Positions 33,811 to 43,792 are shown, numbered from the stretch's first letter. The stretch is 64,000 nucleotides of DNA from Lysinibacillus sp. B2A1 (GCA_002973635.1 CP027224.1:4824001-4888000), one strand, 5' to 3'. A program made the numbers and translations. The notes: generated by a model from the sequence alone, not told the origin.

Positions 33811-36800
33811 CTAAATGTGCTTTTTCTTCTTGTTACCAAACAATAGGAATCCTAGCATTATCAAGGACATAAGCGCCAAAGCCATATAGAAGATTGGAGG
33901 CATACTATTATCTCCTGTTTTTGGAACATTATCTAAATTGTTTTCTTTGTTTACTCCGCTATTATTGTCATCGGATTTACTGTTTCTACTAGATTCAGTT
34001 TTATCTACAGAATTAAGCTTGTTTCCAGAAACTTTGGAATTACTTCCAGAACCAGGATTGTTTCCTGAATCTCCTTGATTTCCTACAGAGCCTAGGTCGT
34101 TTCCTGAATCTCCCGGATTACCTTCAGCTCCTGGGTTGTTTCCTGAATCTCCTGGATTACCTCCAGTTCCTGGGTTATTTCCAGAGTCTCCTGGATTACC
34201 TCCAGTTCCTGGATTGTTTCCTGAATCTCCTGGATTACCTCCAGTTCCTGGGTTGTTTCCTGAATCTCCCGGATTACCTCCAGTTCCTGGGTTGTTTCCT
34301 GAATCTCCTGGATTACCTCCAGTTCCTAGGTTGTTTCCTGAATCTCCCGGATTACCTCCAGTTCCTGGGTTGTTTCCTGAACCTCCTGGATTACCTCCAG
34401 TTCCTGGGTTGTTTCCTGAATCTCCTGGATTACCTCCAGTTCCTGGGTTGTTTCCTGAACCTCCTGGATTACCTCCAGTTCCTGGGTTGTTTCCTGAACC
34501 TCCTGGATTACCTCCAGTTCCTGGGTTGTTTTCAGAACCTCCTGGATTACCTCCAGTTCCTGGGTTACCTTCTCCAGATCCACCAGGGCTAACTGGTTTC
34601 ATTGGTACATTGTGTTGTACAATGTCGAATTCAACAGAAATCGTTGGGCTCGTATATGTTTCATATCCATTTTTTGTTACAACCAAATAGTAATCTGCTT
34701 CTGGGAATACCATGTATGCGTAGAAGCCAAATATATCGCTATATTGCTCTGGGCTAGCGTTATCGTTCGGTGCAAAGCCTGGAATCGCAGGCAATACTAC
34801 TTTCGTGCCTGGTGTAATACCTTTCGCACGGTTTCTTGGCGTGTCTGCATAATATAGCGTTACTGTAGCGCCTTCAATTTTCTTACCAGTGTTTTCGTCA
34901 CCTGTCGTTTTATCATAAACCGTGCCGTATGGGTCTACTAATTCTGCTGAAATATTAAGTTCATCAATATTTGCCAAGTTAAGTACTTTATCCTTGACAA
35001 GTATTAATTCTTTGCCTGGCTCAAATTCATAACGTACTTCCAGCGTATAGTTACCTGTTGTTAAACCTTCTGCTGTGAAAGTACCATTCTCCTCTAAAGG
35101 AAATGCCTTTGGAGCACCATTCTCTAAAACATAATTTCCCGCTGCATCCTTCAAATAAACAATTAAGTTACCAGCAAAATCCTTAGTTAGCAATGAGTTA
35201 GTACCATTAGGTTGCTTGAAAAGTACGATACCTACAGCAGTAATTTCTGCTGGAACTAAGTTACCTTCTATTGGGTTATCCGTACCTTCAATAATCGCTT
35301 TTTGCGTGAATGGAACAAGCGTTTGTATGCCACCAATATTCACTGGATGCTTGTAAGTAATCGTATACTCCTCACCTTGTTGAACAAGATGGTAGTAACG
35401 ACCTTCCGAATCAGTAGTGATCGTTTCTTCCTCACCAGTTGCAACATTTTTCACTACAATCTCTTTAAAAGGAAGGACCTTTCTAGTTTCATTGTCACGT
35501 AGAACACCTGTAAGTGCTGCTGGCATTGTGATGACAACTGCATTATCTTCATTGTATGGTACACCTGATGGGCTAGTAGCATCCGTTTTCGCAATCACTT
35601 TATGCTCTTTCGGTGTGATGTCAGTCAATTTCGGTGGCGTATATGAAATCGTCGCTTTACCATTTTCATCAGTAGTAGCTTTGCCCACTTCCACACCATC
35701 AACGATAAAGATAACTTCCTCGCCTACTACTGGCTTGCCATCTTGCCCTGTTAAAGTAGCTGTTAAGTCAACAGGTGTTTTACCGTCTCCACGTACCTTT
35801 TGAATTTTTGGTTCTAGGGCAAGTGTACCTGGAAGATAACGAACATTCTCAAATGGAGCTTTAGCAGTTTCGTTATCCTTGATTGTACCTGTGTACTCTC
35901 GGCTTGTTGGTGTTGTTGTGTAACCTTCTGCCGTATAATCCTTTTCTGTTAAGACATATGTTGTATCTTTTAAGATTTCTTCAATTAGCAATGTTTGTTC
36001 ATGTTTCAAGTGGAATTTGTCCCCAGACTTAATCTGTCCTTTCGTGCCGTCAGATTTCGTATAATTATACGTTTTGTCTGCACCCGCCCCAGTAAAGATT
36101 ACTGTGTATTCAAATTCCTTCTCTTCATCACTACCATTACCAGTAACTGTATTGCTAATTAGTAAACTGCCAGGCATCTCTCTATTATTGATATAGTGTG
36201 CTTCGGCTGTTTTTCCTTCTTCGATACTACCTGTAATAATAAAATCTTCTGGTGTAGTTGCATACTCTTCATTTGTGTAATCTATCTGTTGAATTGTGTA
36301 AGTAAGCCCCACAGGTAGATTATGAACAGTGATTGCCTCACCATGTTTCAGTACGATTTTTTGACCAGATTCGATTGTTCCTGTCGTGTCATCAGACTTC
36401 GTATACGAATACGATTTGTCCGATCCTTCGCCAGTGAAAGTAACCGTATATTCAAAGTCTTTATTTTTATTGCTACCGCTGCCTGTTACCGTATTGTCAA
36501 TCAACAACTGTCCGTGTATTGTTCGGTTGTTGACATACTTCAACTCGGTTACTTTGTTTTTTTCAATCGCACCACTGTACACTCGGCTTTCTGGGTCTGT
36601 CGTATATCCGCCATCCTGATAGCTTTCTTGAGTAACTGTATAAGAAAGACCTTCAAGTAATTTAGGGAATGTGATTGCCTCACCATGCTTCAGAATGATA
36701 GAATCTCCACTTTTTATCGTAGTTTTTACTCCATCCTTCACATATTCATATTCGGCATCCTTGTCTTTCCCATCAAAGATAATTGTATATTTAAACTCTT

Positions 36801-39800
36801 TGTTTGAATCTCTGCCATTACCTGTTACCGTATTGTCGATTTTTAATCCACCTACAGCAGGAGTTGGTACAATAAGCGGATCAGCAGAAGTAACTTTTAC
36901 TCCGTCCACCCAAATAGGCTTCCCTTGCGTATTCCCTACATACACTTGATAAATTCTTGTAGTTGGTAGCCAAGTATTGGTATCAATATAGGTTTCCTTC
37001 AGCTCATAATACCCTGGATCTGGGAATAGCAGATTAAGGTTCCCTCCGCTATCAGTTGTTCCCTTTGCAACTTCTGTTCCATCGCCCTTCTTATACAGCG
37101 TAAACTGTACACCTTGAAGCGGTTTACCGTCAGGATCTACCTTTTTCAGTGCTAACAAAGCATTGGAACTTGAACTACCGGCTACGTCCGAATTATCCAA
37201 CGTGCTTTCGCTTTTTGCACTGATAGATTCCAGCTTATCGTCTCCCGCTAGCTTTACCTCATTGCCCATCTTGTCTCCAGCTTTCGCTTTAGATGGATCA
37301 ACCTCTGTTTGATATACAAACTGATATAATTTATTAGGGTCTTTCATTTTGAATGTTAAAACTGTAGTGCCACCCGCACCTGGTGCAGCTTCCACTTGAA
37401 CTTCAGCATTCGGGTCGCTTAGGTCCAGTGCTGCACCCTCCCGTTCCAAAGCACCGCTGGCAGTCAGTTTGGCACGATACACTGCCATACTTGGCGTTGT
37501 CAGTACAAGCTTTCCGTTTGCATCGTAGCGCAAATTCATGCCCGCACCGATAGTGTCCTGCAAATAAACACCCTGCTCCATGTTGAATGGCGGAGTATAG
37601 TTTACTGTCCATTCCAATACTCCTGGAGTTGGCTTAGTTACCGACTTCCCTAGAGTTTGAATTGGTACAATAACCTTACGTTGTTCAGTGATAACCTTCT
37701 CCTCTCCACCCCAAGTCATATGAAGATCAGCTTTATTATACAGTACCTGCTTGGCGGTGCCGTTTGTAGTGTATTCCTCTAAATATTTTTCTAAAGCCGC
37801 ATTGGATGGTCTTGCCTTTACTAAAATGACATATGGACTTTCCAATTTAGAGAAGGTGAAAGTTCCTACGTTTCCATTCTTAGAGAAGCTTACTACATGA
37901 GCGTTAGTACCTGGTTCAATAATCGTTTTGGCATCGTTTCTAACGCCATATTCAGTACCACTACCATTGTCCGAATAGCCTTTCCAAAGCTCAAAATCCT
38001 TACCCTCAGAAAACGGCACGAATTCCCAGCCTTCTGGTAATGTGTCTACCAGCTTAATATTACTAATTACTCGATTACCGCCATCCTTAGCCATTTCTTC
38101 TGTATTATATCCTGGCATATTCACACCAAGACGGAAAGTAACTGTTTTTGTCGTTCGGTCATATGCAGAAAGTGTCCATGCTTCATTGCTATCATTTCTA
38201 ATGTAGCTACTTACGTTATTTGGGTTAACGTTTTCAGGTGTACCATCTACCTTCAATGGCTTAGACGCAAAAAGCATATCTTTATTCAGCATGCGCACAT
38301 GAAGATTCACCGAATTTTGTGCAGATTTCACGACTTCACCATCAAACAGCAAAGCTCTATTCCATCTTGCTTTCCCTACATTAATATCTTGCTTAAACAG
38401 GAAATTTGGATCAGTTTCAAGTGAACGGAAGCTGAAAGAAGCAGCTTGATCAGTAGTATATCCAGTCACTTTGATTAAATCCGCCACCACTTCACCATTC
38501 ACTGTCAAAGGGATAGCTTTCAAAGTCAAGCCGTTAGGGCTCTTGAGGGTTCCTTCGTGATATTGCTTCCAGAGCTGTGCATCATTAATATTCGTTTTGA
38601 TTTTCGCAATGGTTTCTGCATTCACCTCTCCAGTTGCATCTACAGCGTTATTCAAGACGTTCAAATCTCCACCGTGCACTAGTACATCGTATACCACCGC
38701 ATCTGGCAGGGCATACTGTGGAGCTAGGCTAACAGTCCATGTAACACCGCCGAGGCTGAAATCCTCCATCGTAAGAGAGCCATTTTTTGTAAAAGTATGT
38801 GCACCGATAGTAACTATTGCTTCGTCAGTTACTGCGGCAGGTCTTAGACCAGTCACCACATCATTATTCTGAATACCATTTAATGTGTCTAAATTCCAGT
38901 TAGCACGAGGATCGATTCTGAAATTTGAACCATTTATCACCTTAGACTTAATCACTAGCTCTACTTTACCGTTAATATCCCCAAAGGAATAAACACTGTT
39001 CGCATCTGGTGTAATTGCTTCTTCTTCAGATGCAGCACCATCCACCCAGGTTTGCCATGTTGCTGATGTAAATTCCAATCCAGCAGGTAGGATATTTGTG
39101 ATAGTAAAGTCCTTTAACCCTTTTTTGTTATATTGGTTAACAGTGACTTTCCATATGATTGTTTCACTACTATGATCATACGAGGCACTGGCCTGAATCC
39201 AATCTGGAGCAAAGGAAATCTCCTGGCTCGCCTCCACCAACTTATCATCATCTTGTTTCAATTGCACTGAACCACGCATGACCCGATAGCTACGGCCAAG
39301 ATTGCCTGGTGGATTCTTATGCTCATAATAGTAGCTTTCTTTTGGAATCCATGTTTTATATTCGACTTTTGGATCTACACCTGTTCCTGGTGGAAAAGTA
39401 TAGGTCAGCGATCCGTCCCCACCAATGCTTGGGGTTGCCTCAATACCATTTACTTTGAATGAACCTGGCATGTAGATACCGGGGACATTCCCAGAGGTAT
39501 TATAAGATGAGGGGTTCGTATAAAATATCTTTCCGTCTAATGGTAGTTTGATTTTATTATCAAACTGATCGAAAGCAGATACAGTTGACTGCCAAGTAAC
39601 CGCTCCCTCAACAAATTGTGCAGCTGGAAGTCCGCGATAACTATACTGATCCCATTTGACCATACCGGGCGAACTCAATGTTATGCTATACGCCGCTGTC
39701 ACGTCTGGGTTTTTCAACTGATAAGCTGTCCCAAAGATGTTGATAGGCTTTGTGTCACCATACACCATTCCCGTTAAATCTGCATCGGCAGTAGTTTCAA

Positions 39801-40635
39801 AGCTGAAGACAATTCCTCTTCCAACACCATTGAAAAAGTTATCGTCACCATTAAATACAATCTTAATGCTGTTCGGAGTGAAATAGGCAGTACCGAGCTG
39901 TTTCATACCTGATTCCGTCTGTGCATTCAGAACTTTAGTAGCTGTCGGTAACACCACTTCTTTAAAGTAGTCTTCTCTTTTCAGCTCAATCCAATCACCC
40001 TTCTGGATGTAATTATCAGGATTTGCATTAGTCGGATTTGGGTCATCACCATTCACTGGCGCCGCGAGGCCTTCCGATTTGAGTGTAAATTGCTGTCTTC
40101 CTTGAATAATACCATCTGGCGCAATAACAGTCTGGGGATTCCCCTGCCTCACTTCCAGTGGAAAGGACGAATTAACTCCCATAAACACCGCTGTTTTATC
40201 AGAAGGCACTCCCAAAGACATCGGTATGACACTCTTCTGTGTGTCAGATACTGCATCTTTTGCAGATGGGTCTGTTTCAACTTCATTATTTGTCGCCTTA
40301 TCAGTATCGACCGGTTCGCCTTCGTTATCTGTTTCCTTACCAGTATCAACCGGTTCGCCTTCGTTGCCTGTTGTCTTACCAGTATCAACCGGTTCGCCTT
40401 CACTGCCTGCTGTCTTATCAGTATCAACTGGTTCGCCTTCGCTGCCTGTTGCCTTATCAGTATCGACTGGTTCGCCTCCGCTGCCTGCATTGACTGTTTC
40501 GTCTTCCACATAGTTATCAGGACTTATCGAACTCTCCGCAGATGCAGGAACAGCGAATGCCAACGTTTGCAAAATAAGCATCACTACTAGCAAAAATGAC
40601 ATCACTGATTTGCTTATACTGCGTTTTCGTTTCAT
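33811..40635 (-). CDS. Giant sortase-anchored adhesin with 39-bp repeat arrays
   Basis: A 2274-aa protein (ATG at 40635; an in-frame TTG two codons earlier is possible). Order: signal peptide ending ASA; a 13-aa repeat array (EPVDTDKATGSEG type, about residues 52-117); large adhesin beta-domains (about 150-1150); a SpaA-like prealbumin domain (near 1160, LKKVDPDGKPLQGVQFTLY); three similar domains of about 110 aa (near 1263, 1375, 1490; DNTVTGNG ... KHGEAIT); a Big_1-like Ig domain (near 1605); carboxypeptidase-regulatory-like folds; a Gly/Asn/Pro stalk of thirteen 13-aa repeats (about 2017-2195); then VPKTGD, a membrane helix and KKKKHI. It should be covalently wall-linked by the adjacent sortase. 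The sorting signal has Val where LPXTG has Leu. Confidence 0.9.
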   Translation of the reverse strand: MKRKRSISKSVMSFLLVVMLILQTLAFAVPASAESSISPDNYVEDETVNAGSGGEPVDTDKATGSEGEPVDTDKTAGSEGEPVDTGKTTGNEGEPVDTGKETDNEGEPVDTDKATNNEVETDPSAKDAVSDTQKSVIPMSLGVPSDKTAVFMGVNSSFPLEVRQGNPQTVIAPDGIIQGRQQFTLKSEGLAAPVNGDDPNPTNANPDNYIQKGDWIELKREDYFKEVVLPTATKVLNAQTESGMKQLGTAYFTPNSIKIVFNGDDNFFNGVGRGIVFSFETTADADLTGMVYGDTKPINIFGTAYQLKNPDVTAAYSITLSSPGMVKWDQYSYRGLPAAQFVEGAVTWQSTVSAFDQFDNKIKLPLDGKIFYTNPSSYNTSGNVPGIYMPGSFKVNGIEATPSIGGDGSLTYTFPPGTGVDPKVEYKTWIPKESYYYEHKNPPGNLGRSYRVMRGSVQLKQDDDKLVEASQEISFAPDWIQASASYDHSSETIIWKVTVNQYNKKGLKDFTITNILPAGLEFTSATWQTWVDGAASEEEAITPDANSVYSFGDINGKVELVIKSKVINGSNFRIDPRANWNLDTLNGIQNNDVVTGLRPAAVTDEAIVTIGAHTFTKNGSLTMEDFSLGGVTWTVSLAPQYALPDAVVYDVLVHGGDLNVLNNAVDATGEVNAETIAKIKTNINDAQLWKQYHEGTLKSPNGLTLKAIPLTVNGEVVADLIKVTGYTTDQAASFSFRSLETDPNFLFKQDINVGKARWNRALLFDGEVVKSAQNSVNLHVRMLNKDMLFASKPLKVDGTPENVNPNNVSSYIRNDSNEAWTLSAYDRTTKTVTFRLGVNMPGYNTEEMAKDGGNRVISNIKLVDTLPEGWEFVPFSEGKDFELWKGYSDNGSGTEYGVRNDAKTIIEPGTNAHVVSFSKNGNVGTFTFSKLESPYVILVKARPSNAALEKYLEEYTTNGTAKQVLYNKADLHMTWGGEEKVITEQRKVIVPIQTLGKSVTKPTPGVLEWTVNYTPPFNMEQGVYLQDTIGAGMNLRYDANGKLVLTTPSMAVYRAKLTASGALEREGAALDLSDPNAEVQVEAAPGAGGTTVLTFKMKDPNKLYQFVYQTEVDPSKAKAGDKMGNEVKLAGDDKLESISAKSESTLDNSDVAGSSSSNALLALKKVDPDGKPLQGVQFTLYKKGDGTEVAKGTTDSGGNLNLLFPDPGYYELKETYIDTNTWLPTTRIYQVYVGNTQGKPIWVDGVKVTSADPLIVPTPAVGGLKIDNTVTGNGRDSNKEFKYTIIFDGKDKDAEYEYVKDGVKTTIKSGDSIILKHGEAITFPKLLEGLSYTVTQESYQDGGYTTDPESRVYSGAIEKNKVTELKYVNNRTIHGQLLIDNTVTGSGSNKNKDFEYTVTFTGEGSDKSYSYTKSDDTTGTIESGQKIVLKHGEAITVHNLPVGLTYTIQQIDYTNEEYATTPEDFIITGSIEEGKTAEAHYINNREMPGSLLISNTVTGNGSDEEKEFEYTVIFTGAGADKTYNYTKSDGTKGQIKSGDKFHLKHEQTLLIEEILKDTTYVLTEKDYTAEGYTTTPTSREYTGTIKDNETAKAPFENVRYLPGTLALEPKIQKVRGDGKTPVDLTATLTGQDGKPVVGEEVIFIVDGVEVGKATTDENGKATISYTPPKLTDITPKEHKVIAKTDATSPSGVPYNEDNAVVITMPAALTGVLRDNETRKVLPFKEIVVKNVATGEEETITTDSEGRYYHLVQQGEEYTITYKHPVNIGGIQTLVPFTQKAIIEGTDNPIEGNLVPAEITAVGIVLFKQPNGTNSLLTKDFAGNLIVYLKDAAGNYVLENGAPKAFPLEENGTFTAEGLTTGNYTLEVRYEFEPGKELILVKDKVLNLANIDELNISAELVDPYGTVYDKTTGDENTGKKIEGATVTLYYADTPRNRAKGITPGTKVVLPAIPGFAPNDNASPEQYSDIFGFYAYMVFPEADYYLVVTKNGYETYTSPTISVEFDIVQHNVPMKPVSPGGSGEGNPGTGGNPGGSENNPGTGGNPGGSGNNPGTGGNPGGSGNNPGTGGNPGDSGNNPGTGGNPGGSGNNPGTGGNPGDSGNNLGTGGNPGDSGNNPGTGGNPGDSGNNPGTGGNPGDSGNNPGTGGNPGDSGNNPGTGGNPGDSGNNPGAEGNPGDSGNDLGSVGNQGDSGNNPGSGSNSKVSGNKLNSVDKTESSRNSKSDDNNSGVNKENNLDNVPKTGDNSMPPIFYMALALMSLIMLGFLLFGNKKKKHI
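34075..34580 (-). repeat. 39-bp tandem repeats encoding the Gly/Asn/Pro stalk
   Basis: Thirteen 39-bp units encode 13-residue variants of GTGGNPGDSGNNP. Unit variants differ mainly at the G/D position and at the degenerate C-terminal copies. Such arrays change length by slippage or recombination. Confidence 0.9.
40283..40479 (-). repeat. 39-bp tandem repeats near the adhesin N-terminus
   Basis: Five 39-bp units encode the 13-residue EPVDTDKATGSEG and close variants. The unit sequence is unrelated to the C-terminal array but has the same period. Confidence 0.85.
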
Positions 40636-40641
40636 TCCCAA

Positions 40642-41221
40642 AATCTCCTCCTTTTCCTTATAAGTTCATGTCAACTGTACGGTAAATCTGCCTGTGGCCT
40701 CTTTGAAACGCTATGGAGCTTCAAATGATCAAGCTTCACAGAAGAACAAGCTGGAAACCATACGTCGTCGTTTCGCCTAGCCCTTACTTTAAAATATCAG
40801 TCCATGCCAAGCGGATACAGTGTATCTAGTTAACTCTATCATTAAGTGTTGAACAAAAACTGAACAGTCTCGGCAAAAAAACAAGTCGTATTTTTTGTAT
40901 AGTAATCAAGAAATTGATGAGCATTTTCAAGCTTATTAAAAAAGGAATAGAAACCCGAGCTATTTTGAGTCACAAACTTCTCAAAAAAACTATGAATTCT
41001 AGTTCCAAATTTTCGAAAATCATTGAGAATAAAATGGCAAAATTAAAAACGAGTCCAGTGCATACCGAACTCATTTTAATTAAGCCCTAATGTAACTTTT
41101 GGGGGTCTCTTCAAATATTGGAGGTTTTTGGGTAGGGAATAATTTATTATAAAGCAGTTTTTGCTGTCTTATTATCTTAGCAGACTCCGATAAATAGGTA
41201 TTCCAATTAGTTTATATCTAT
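40642..41221. other. Long intergenic region upstream of the adhesin gene
   Basis: About 580 nt. The AAGGAGGAG site of the adhesin lies at its left end. Between about 40660 and 40790 the minus strand can form several hairpins (GAAAC/GTTTC around 40770; a direct repeat AGCTTCA near 40712-40733), but I could not fit it to a known riboswitch. A 57-codon plus-strand frame at 40917-41090 lacks a ribosome binding site and is probably not a gene. Confidence 0.5.
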
Positions 41222-41276
41222 TATTCTTTGGTGACTTAGATGTAATATCATACAGCACACTGGTTCATGTGTTTTC
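41222..41276 (-). repeat. Decayed copy of the guaA 3' end (attachment-site relic)
   Basis: GGTGACTTAGATGTAATATC and the following bases to 41276 match the guaA 3' end at 47420-47464. Over 46 aligned bases I count 39 identities, six differences that are all transitions, and one single-base insertion that destroys the reading frame. The match resumes at GAATAATAG past the stop after a short deletion. The copy has the same orientation as guaA. This is what the distal att repeat of an element integrated at the guaA 3' end looks like after decay. Confidence 0.75.
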
Positions 41277-41545
41277 CTTCCTTTTAATAATTGAAGGACT
41301 TATCTGTTTCACTGGTACACAATACATAGTATACAAATGATTAAACGTACTGGGTTCTGGTGCAGATTGTATATCTATTTTTTGAAATTTGTATAACACA
41401 GCATTAGCTTTGCCATACATATCGACGAGAGTATTGCAAAATTTGTCTATGCAAAACCTCCCCATAGCACACCGCTTGAACAAAAAATACAAATAGCATA
41501 GGGAACCTGTTCCAGGATCTAAAGTGTTCATTATAAAGCAAAATT

Positions 41546-42631
41546 TTATTTGCGATAAAATGTTAATTTTGCTGAAGTATAAAGATAATCATCATGCACA
41601 ACGATTAAAGCCGTATAACTATTCCTTTCCCAGCTTGTAAACAAATTTCTATATTTTTCATAGGTAAATTCATAATCATCTCCAAGTTCTGCTATCCCTC
41701 CTACATGTAGTCGGGCATGCATAGTAGTCATTTGATCCCATGTGTCATAACTATTTTGTTCAGGAAGAAAGTCATAGCTAATATACTCTAATTGCCCACC
41801 TATAAAAATGTATGTCAACTCTGCTGAATAGCCATATTTTGTCGTTTCATAGATTAAAAAAGTTTCTCTACCGTCTTGAAGTTTGTCTATAAATTTTGAT
41901 TTCTCATTTTTCTCTACATCTCGAATAGTCAAGTTAAAGTTAATATTATTAAAAGGCACAACAGGCTTCTTTGTAGCTAAAAATTTATCTACTACATATC
42001 CTTTGATATTACCAGCGGTCACATAGGACCAGCCTACTAATGTAGCATGTACAGTCACCTGTGTACCATTGCTTAATGAACCTACTGAAGCTCCCGATTG
42101 ACTGGCAATATTTCGAACGATAACCCCACTAGCTGTATTAACGTACTTTGTTGTTGTTTTAGTCTGCCCCATAAAATCTGATTTAACATAGCCTACCACA
42201 TTGCCATATTGTACATAAGACCAACCATTTCCTACTGATCCATAGTCTTCAACAATCATATTATATTTTAATGTAGCTAATGTTGATGCTGAAGGAGATG
42301 GCTTAGATTTCACAACGAGACCACTTTTAGAATTTGCGATTTTAATCGTTGAAGGTGGAACGCTTAAAAAAGAGGAAGAAACATATCCCTTTACATCACC
42401 CGCTTGAATATGAGACCAACCATTTGAAGACGAAAACTCAATCACAAATTCATCCTTAGCTAGATTACCAATGGAATTGGCTGCATCATTTGGCGACTCT
42501 CTCACAAGCAAGCTCGAGCCACTTACAACCTTCACTGTTCGATAATCCGCCGCATCTGCTACTTGGTGCTGAATACTAAATAGCATCGCGAGTACAAATA
42601 CTGCAGCAAACCATTTCTTGAATATATTCAA
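41546..42631 (-). CDS. Secreted protein with three SH3b domains
   Basis: A 361-aa secreted protein. A TTG start at 42631 follows AAAGGGGG. A signal peptide (FVLAMLFSIQHQVADA) precedes three bacterial SH3 repeats at about residues 30-92, 95-155 and 160-220. Each has the VRESPN / VVKSKPS / VIVRNIAS strand, a GWS(Y/H)(V/I) core and a GYV tail. Such domains bind peptidoglycan or wall peptides. The last 140 residues (NFNLTIRDVEKNEKSKFIDK ...) form a domain I do not recognise. No catalytic domain is seen, so this is probably a wall-binding effector or sensor. Confidence 0.8.
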   Translation of the reverse strand: MNIFKKWFAAVFVLAMLFSIQHQVADAADYRTVKVVSGSSLLVRESPNDAANSIGNLAKDEFVIEFSSSNGWSHIQAGDVKGYVSSSFLSVPPSTIKIANSKSGLVVKSKPSPSASTLATLKYNMIVEDYGSVGNGWSYVQYGNVVGYVKSDFMGQTKTTTKYVNTASGVIVRNIASQSGASVGSLSNGTQVTVHATLVGWSYVTAGNIKGYVVDKFLATKKPVVPFNNINFNLTIRDVEKNEKSKFIDKLQDGRETFLIYETTKYGYSAELTYIFIGGQLEYISYDFLPEQNSYDTWDQMTTMHARLHVGGIAELGDDYEFTYEKYRNLFTSWERNSYTALIVVHDDYLYTSAKLTFYRK

Positions 42632-42922
42632 CCAATTTACCCCCTTTTATATTTTCACTATTCTACCATTTATCATATTGACTGTATATATTTCCAAATT
42701 AACAAGTTCAATAATATAATTATAGCTGTTGCTTTTCTTTCGCTACAGAAAACATTTGCCGCTGACGCTTGGTTTTCTTCTAAAAGGTAGAGCTAAAATT
42801 TGGTATAATTTTAAATTTACTGAATCAATGTTGTAACAAAGTCTATTTTTTTTGCAACAAAACGAAAAATCATCGTAAGTTCTGAGAAGTATTGCTACGA
42901 TAAAAACAGAAAGGAGAACAAC
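42632..42922. promoter_or_regulatory. Divergent regulatory region, LytTR operon promoter
   Basis: An extended -10 TGGTATAAT (42801-42809) faces the LytTR gene. Between it and the start lie TTGTAAC/TTGCAAC runs and an inverted repeat ATCGTA (42872-42877) with TACGAT (42896-42901), a candidate binding site or leader hairpin. Confidence 0.45.
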
Positions 42923-43363
42923 ATGAAATTCAACTTTATTTGGAAAAACAATAAATCATCTTCTGAAATTGAGATTATTAGTAATCCTTCAAATAAAGAA
43001 TTGCTTTCGACATTTGAACAACAATTTTTCCAATCTATAACATTAAGCGCAACAGATTTCAAAACAAATCGCCAGGTTATGATTGAACTCAATAACATCG
43101 AAGCAATTGAGGCATCTGGTCATTTTACCAAAATCTTTTTAATAGATGGTACAGAGCTAATGCTGAATAAGATTTTAAAAGAGTTATCTTACTTGGAATC
43201 ATTCGGATTGGTTAGAATCAACAATTCAATGATTTTGAATTTGAATCAAATACACTCGTTTGCTTCAGGAAGTCATGCTAGATTGGAAGTTACTACAAAA
43301 CAACAAAATACATATATTGTAAGTAGGCATTATGCAAAATCTATTAAGGAGAAATTGATATGA
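42923..43363 (+). CDS. LytTR-type DNA-binding regulator
   Basis: A 146-aa cytoplasmic regulator with a C-terminal LytTR domain (about residues 45-146): IELNNIEAIEASGHFTKIFL, MLNKILKELS, FVRINNS-like LVRINNSMILNLNQIHSF and SRHYAKSIKEKL. It has no receiver domain. AAAGGAGAAC precedes the ATG. It overlaps the next gene by 4 nt (ATGA). LytTR regulators paired with DUF3021 membrane proteins are common small modules in Firmicutes; the membrane partner is thought to restrain the regulator. Confidence 0.9.
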   Translation: MKFNFIWKNNKSSSEIEIISNPSNKELLSTFEQQFFQSITLSATDFKTNRQVMIELNNIEAIEASGHFTKIFLIDGTELMLNKILKELSYLESFGLVRINNSMILNLNQIHSFASGSHARLEVTTKQQNTYIVSRHYAKSIKEKLI

Positions 43364-43776
43364 TAAATGACTTAAAGAATAGCTTTTTGAACGTTTCATT
43401 TATGGTGTTGATTTGGATTACTTTTTTAATTACTATTTTTAATCTTCACGAAGAAAAAGTCAGCTTTCTTTATATTTGGAATTTAATTGGTATTAGCATT
43501 CTAATGGGAATTGTTTTTGGTATAGCTTATCCTTACTTGTGGAACTACTCTACATTAAAAGTAACAACTAAAATTACTATTAGTACTTTTTTAAATTTTT
43601 TCTGTGGCATTGGAAGTGTATATCTTTTTTCACTGAAAGTATTTGAATTTATCCAACCTTATTTATTACTAATTTTAGTATTAACGTTAATTGGTCATAT
43701 CATCGGATTTTATTTTTTCTCAAAATATGAAAATAAAAAAATAGCGGATAGTTTGAATAGATCGCTTGAAAATTAA
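43360..43776 (+). CDS. DUF3021-family membrane protein
   Basis: A 138-aa protein with four predicted membrane helices (SFLNVSFMVLIWITFLITIF; IWNLIGISILMGIVFGIAYP; ISTFLNFFCGIGSVYLFSL; YLLLILVLTLIGHIIGFYF) and a charged C-terminal tail. The size, topology and place after a LytTR gene identify DUF3021. It is translationally coupled to the LytTR gene and probably acts as its membrane antagonist. Confidence 0.85.
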   Translation: MINDLKNSFLNVSFMVLIWITFLITIFNLHEEKVSFLYIWNLIGISILMGIVFGIAYPYLWNYSTLKVTTKITISTFLNFFCGIGSVYLFSLKVFEFIQPYLLLILVLTLIGHIIGFYFFSKYENKKIADSLNRSLEN

Positions 43777-43792
43777 GGAGACGGAGACGAAA

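Noticed and set aside
34075..34580. CRISPR-like array
   Set aside because: The 39-bp units have no unique spacers, stay in frame and encode the adhesin stalk.
34136..34690. Plus-strand 184-aa Pro-rich ORF
   Set aside because: It is the antisense reading of the Gly/Asn/Pro repeats and has no ribosome binding site.
40090..40590. Several ORFs on both strands over the N-terminal adhesin repeats
   Set aside because: They are alternative-frame readings of a periodic coding sequence and lack initiation signals.
40660..40790. c-di-GMP-I riboswitch upstream of the adhesin
   Set aside because: The conserved GEMM core with its receptor loop could not be found on either strand.
40917..41090. 57-codon plus-strand ORF upstream of the adhesin
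   Set aside because: No Shine-Dalgarno, Lys/Ser-rich low complexity, no recognisable family.
41265..41531. 88-codon minus-strand ORF
   Set aside because: No ribosome binding site, no recognisable domain, Cys-rich unusual composition, and its 3' end runs into the guaA relic. It may be a gene fragment, but I cannot support it.
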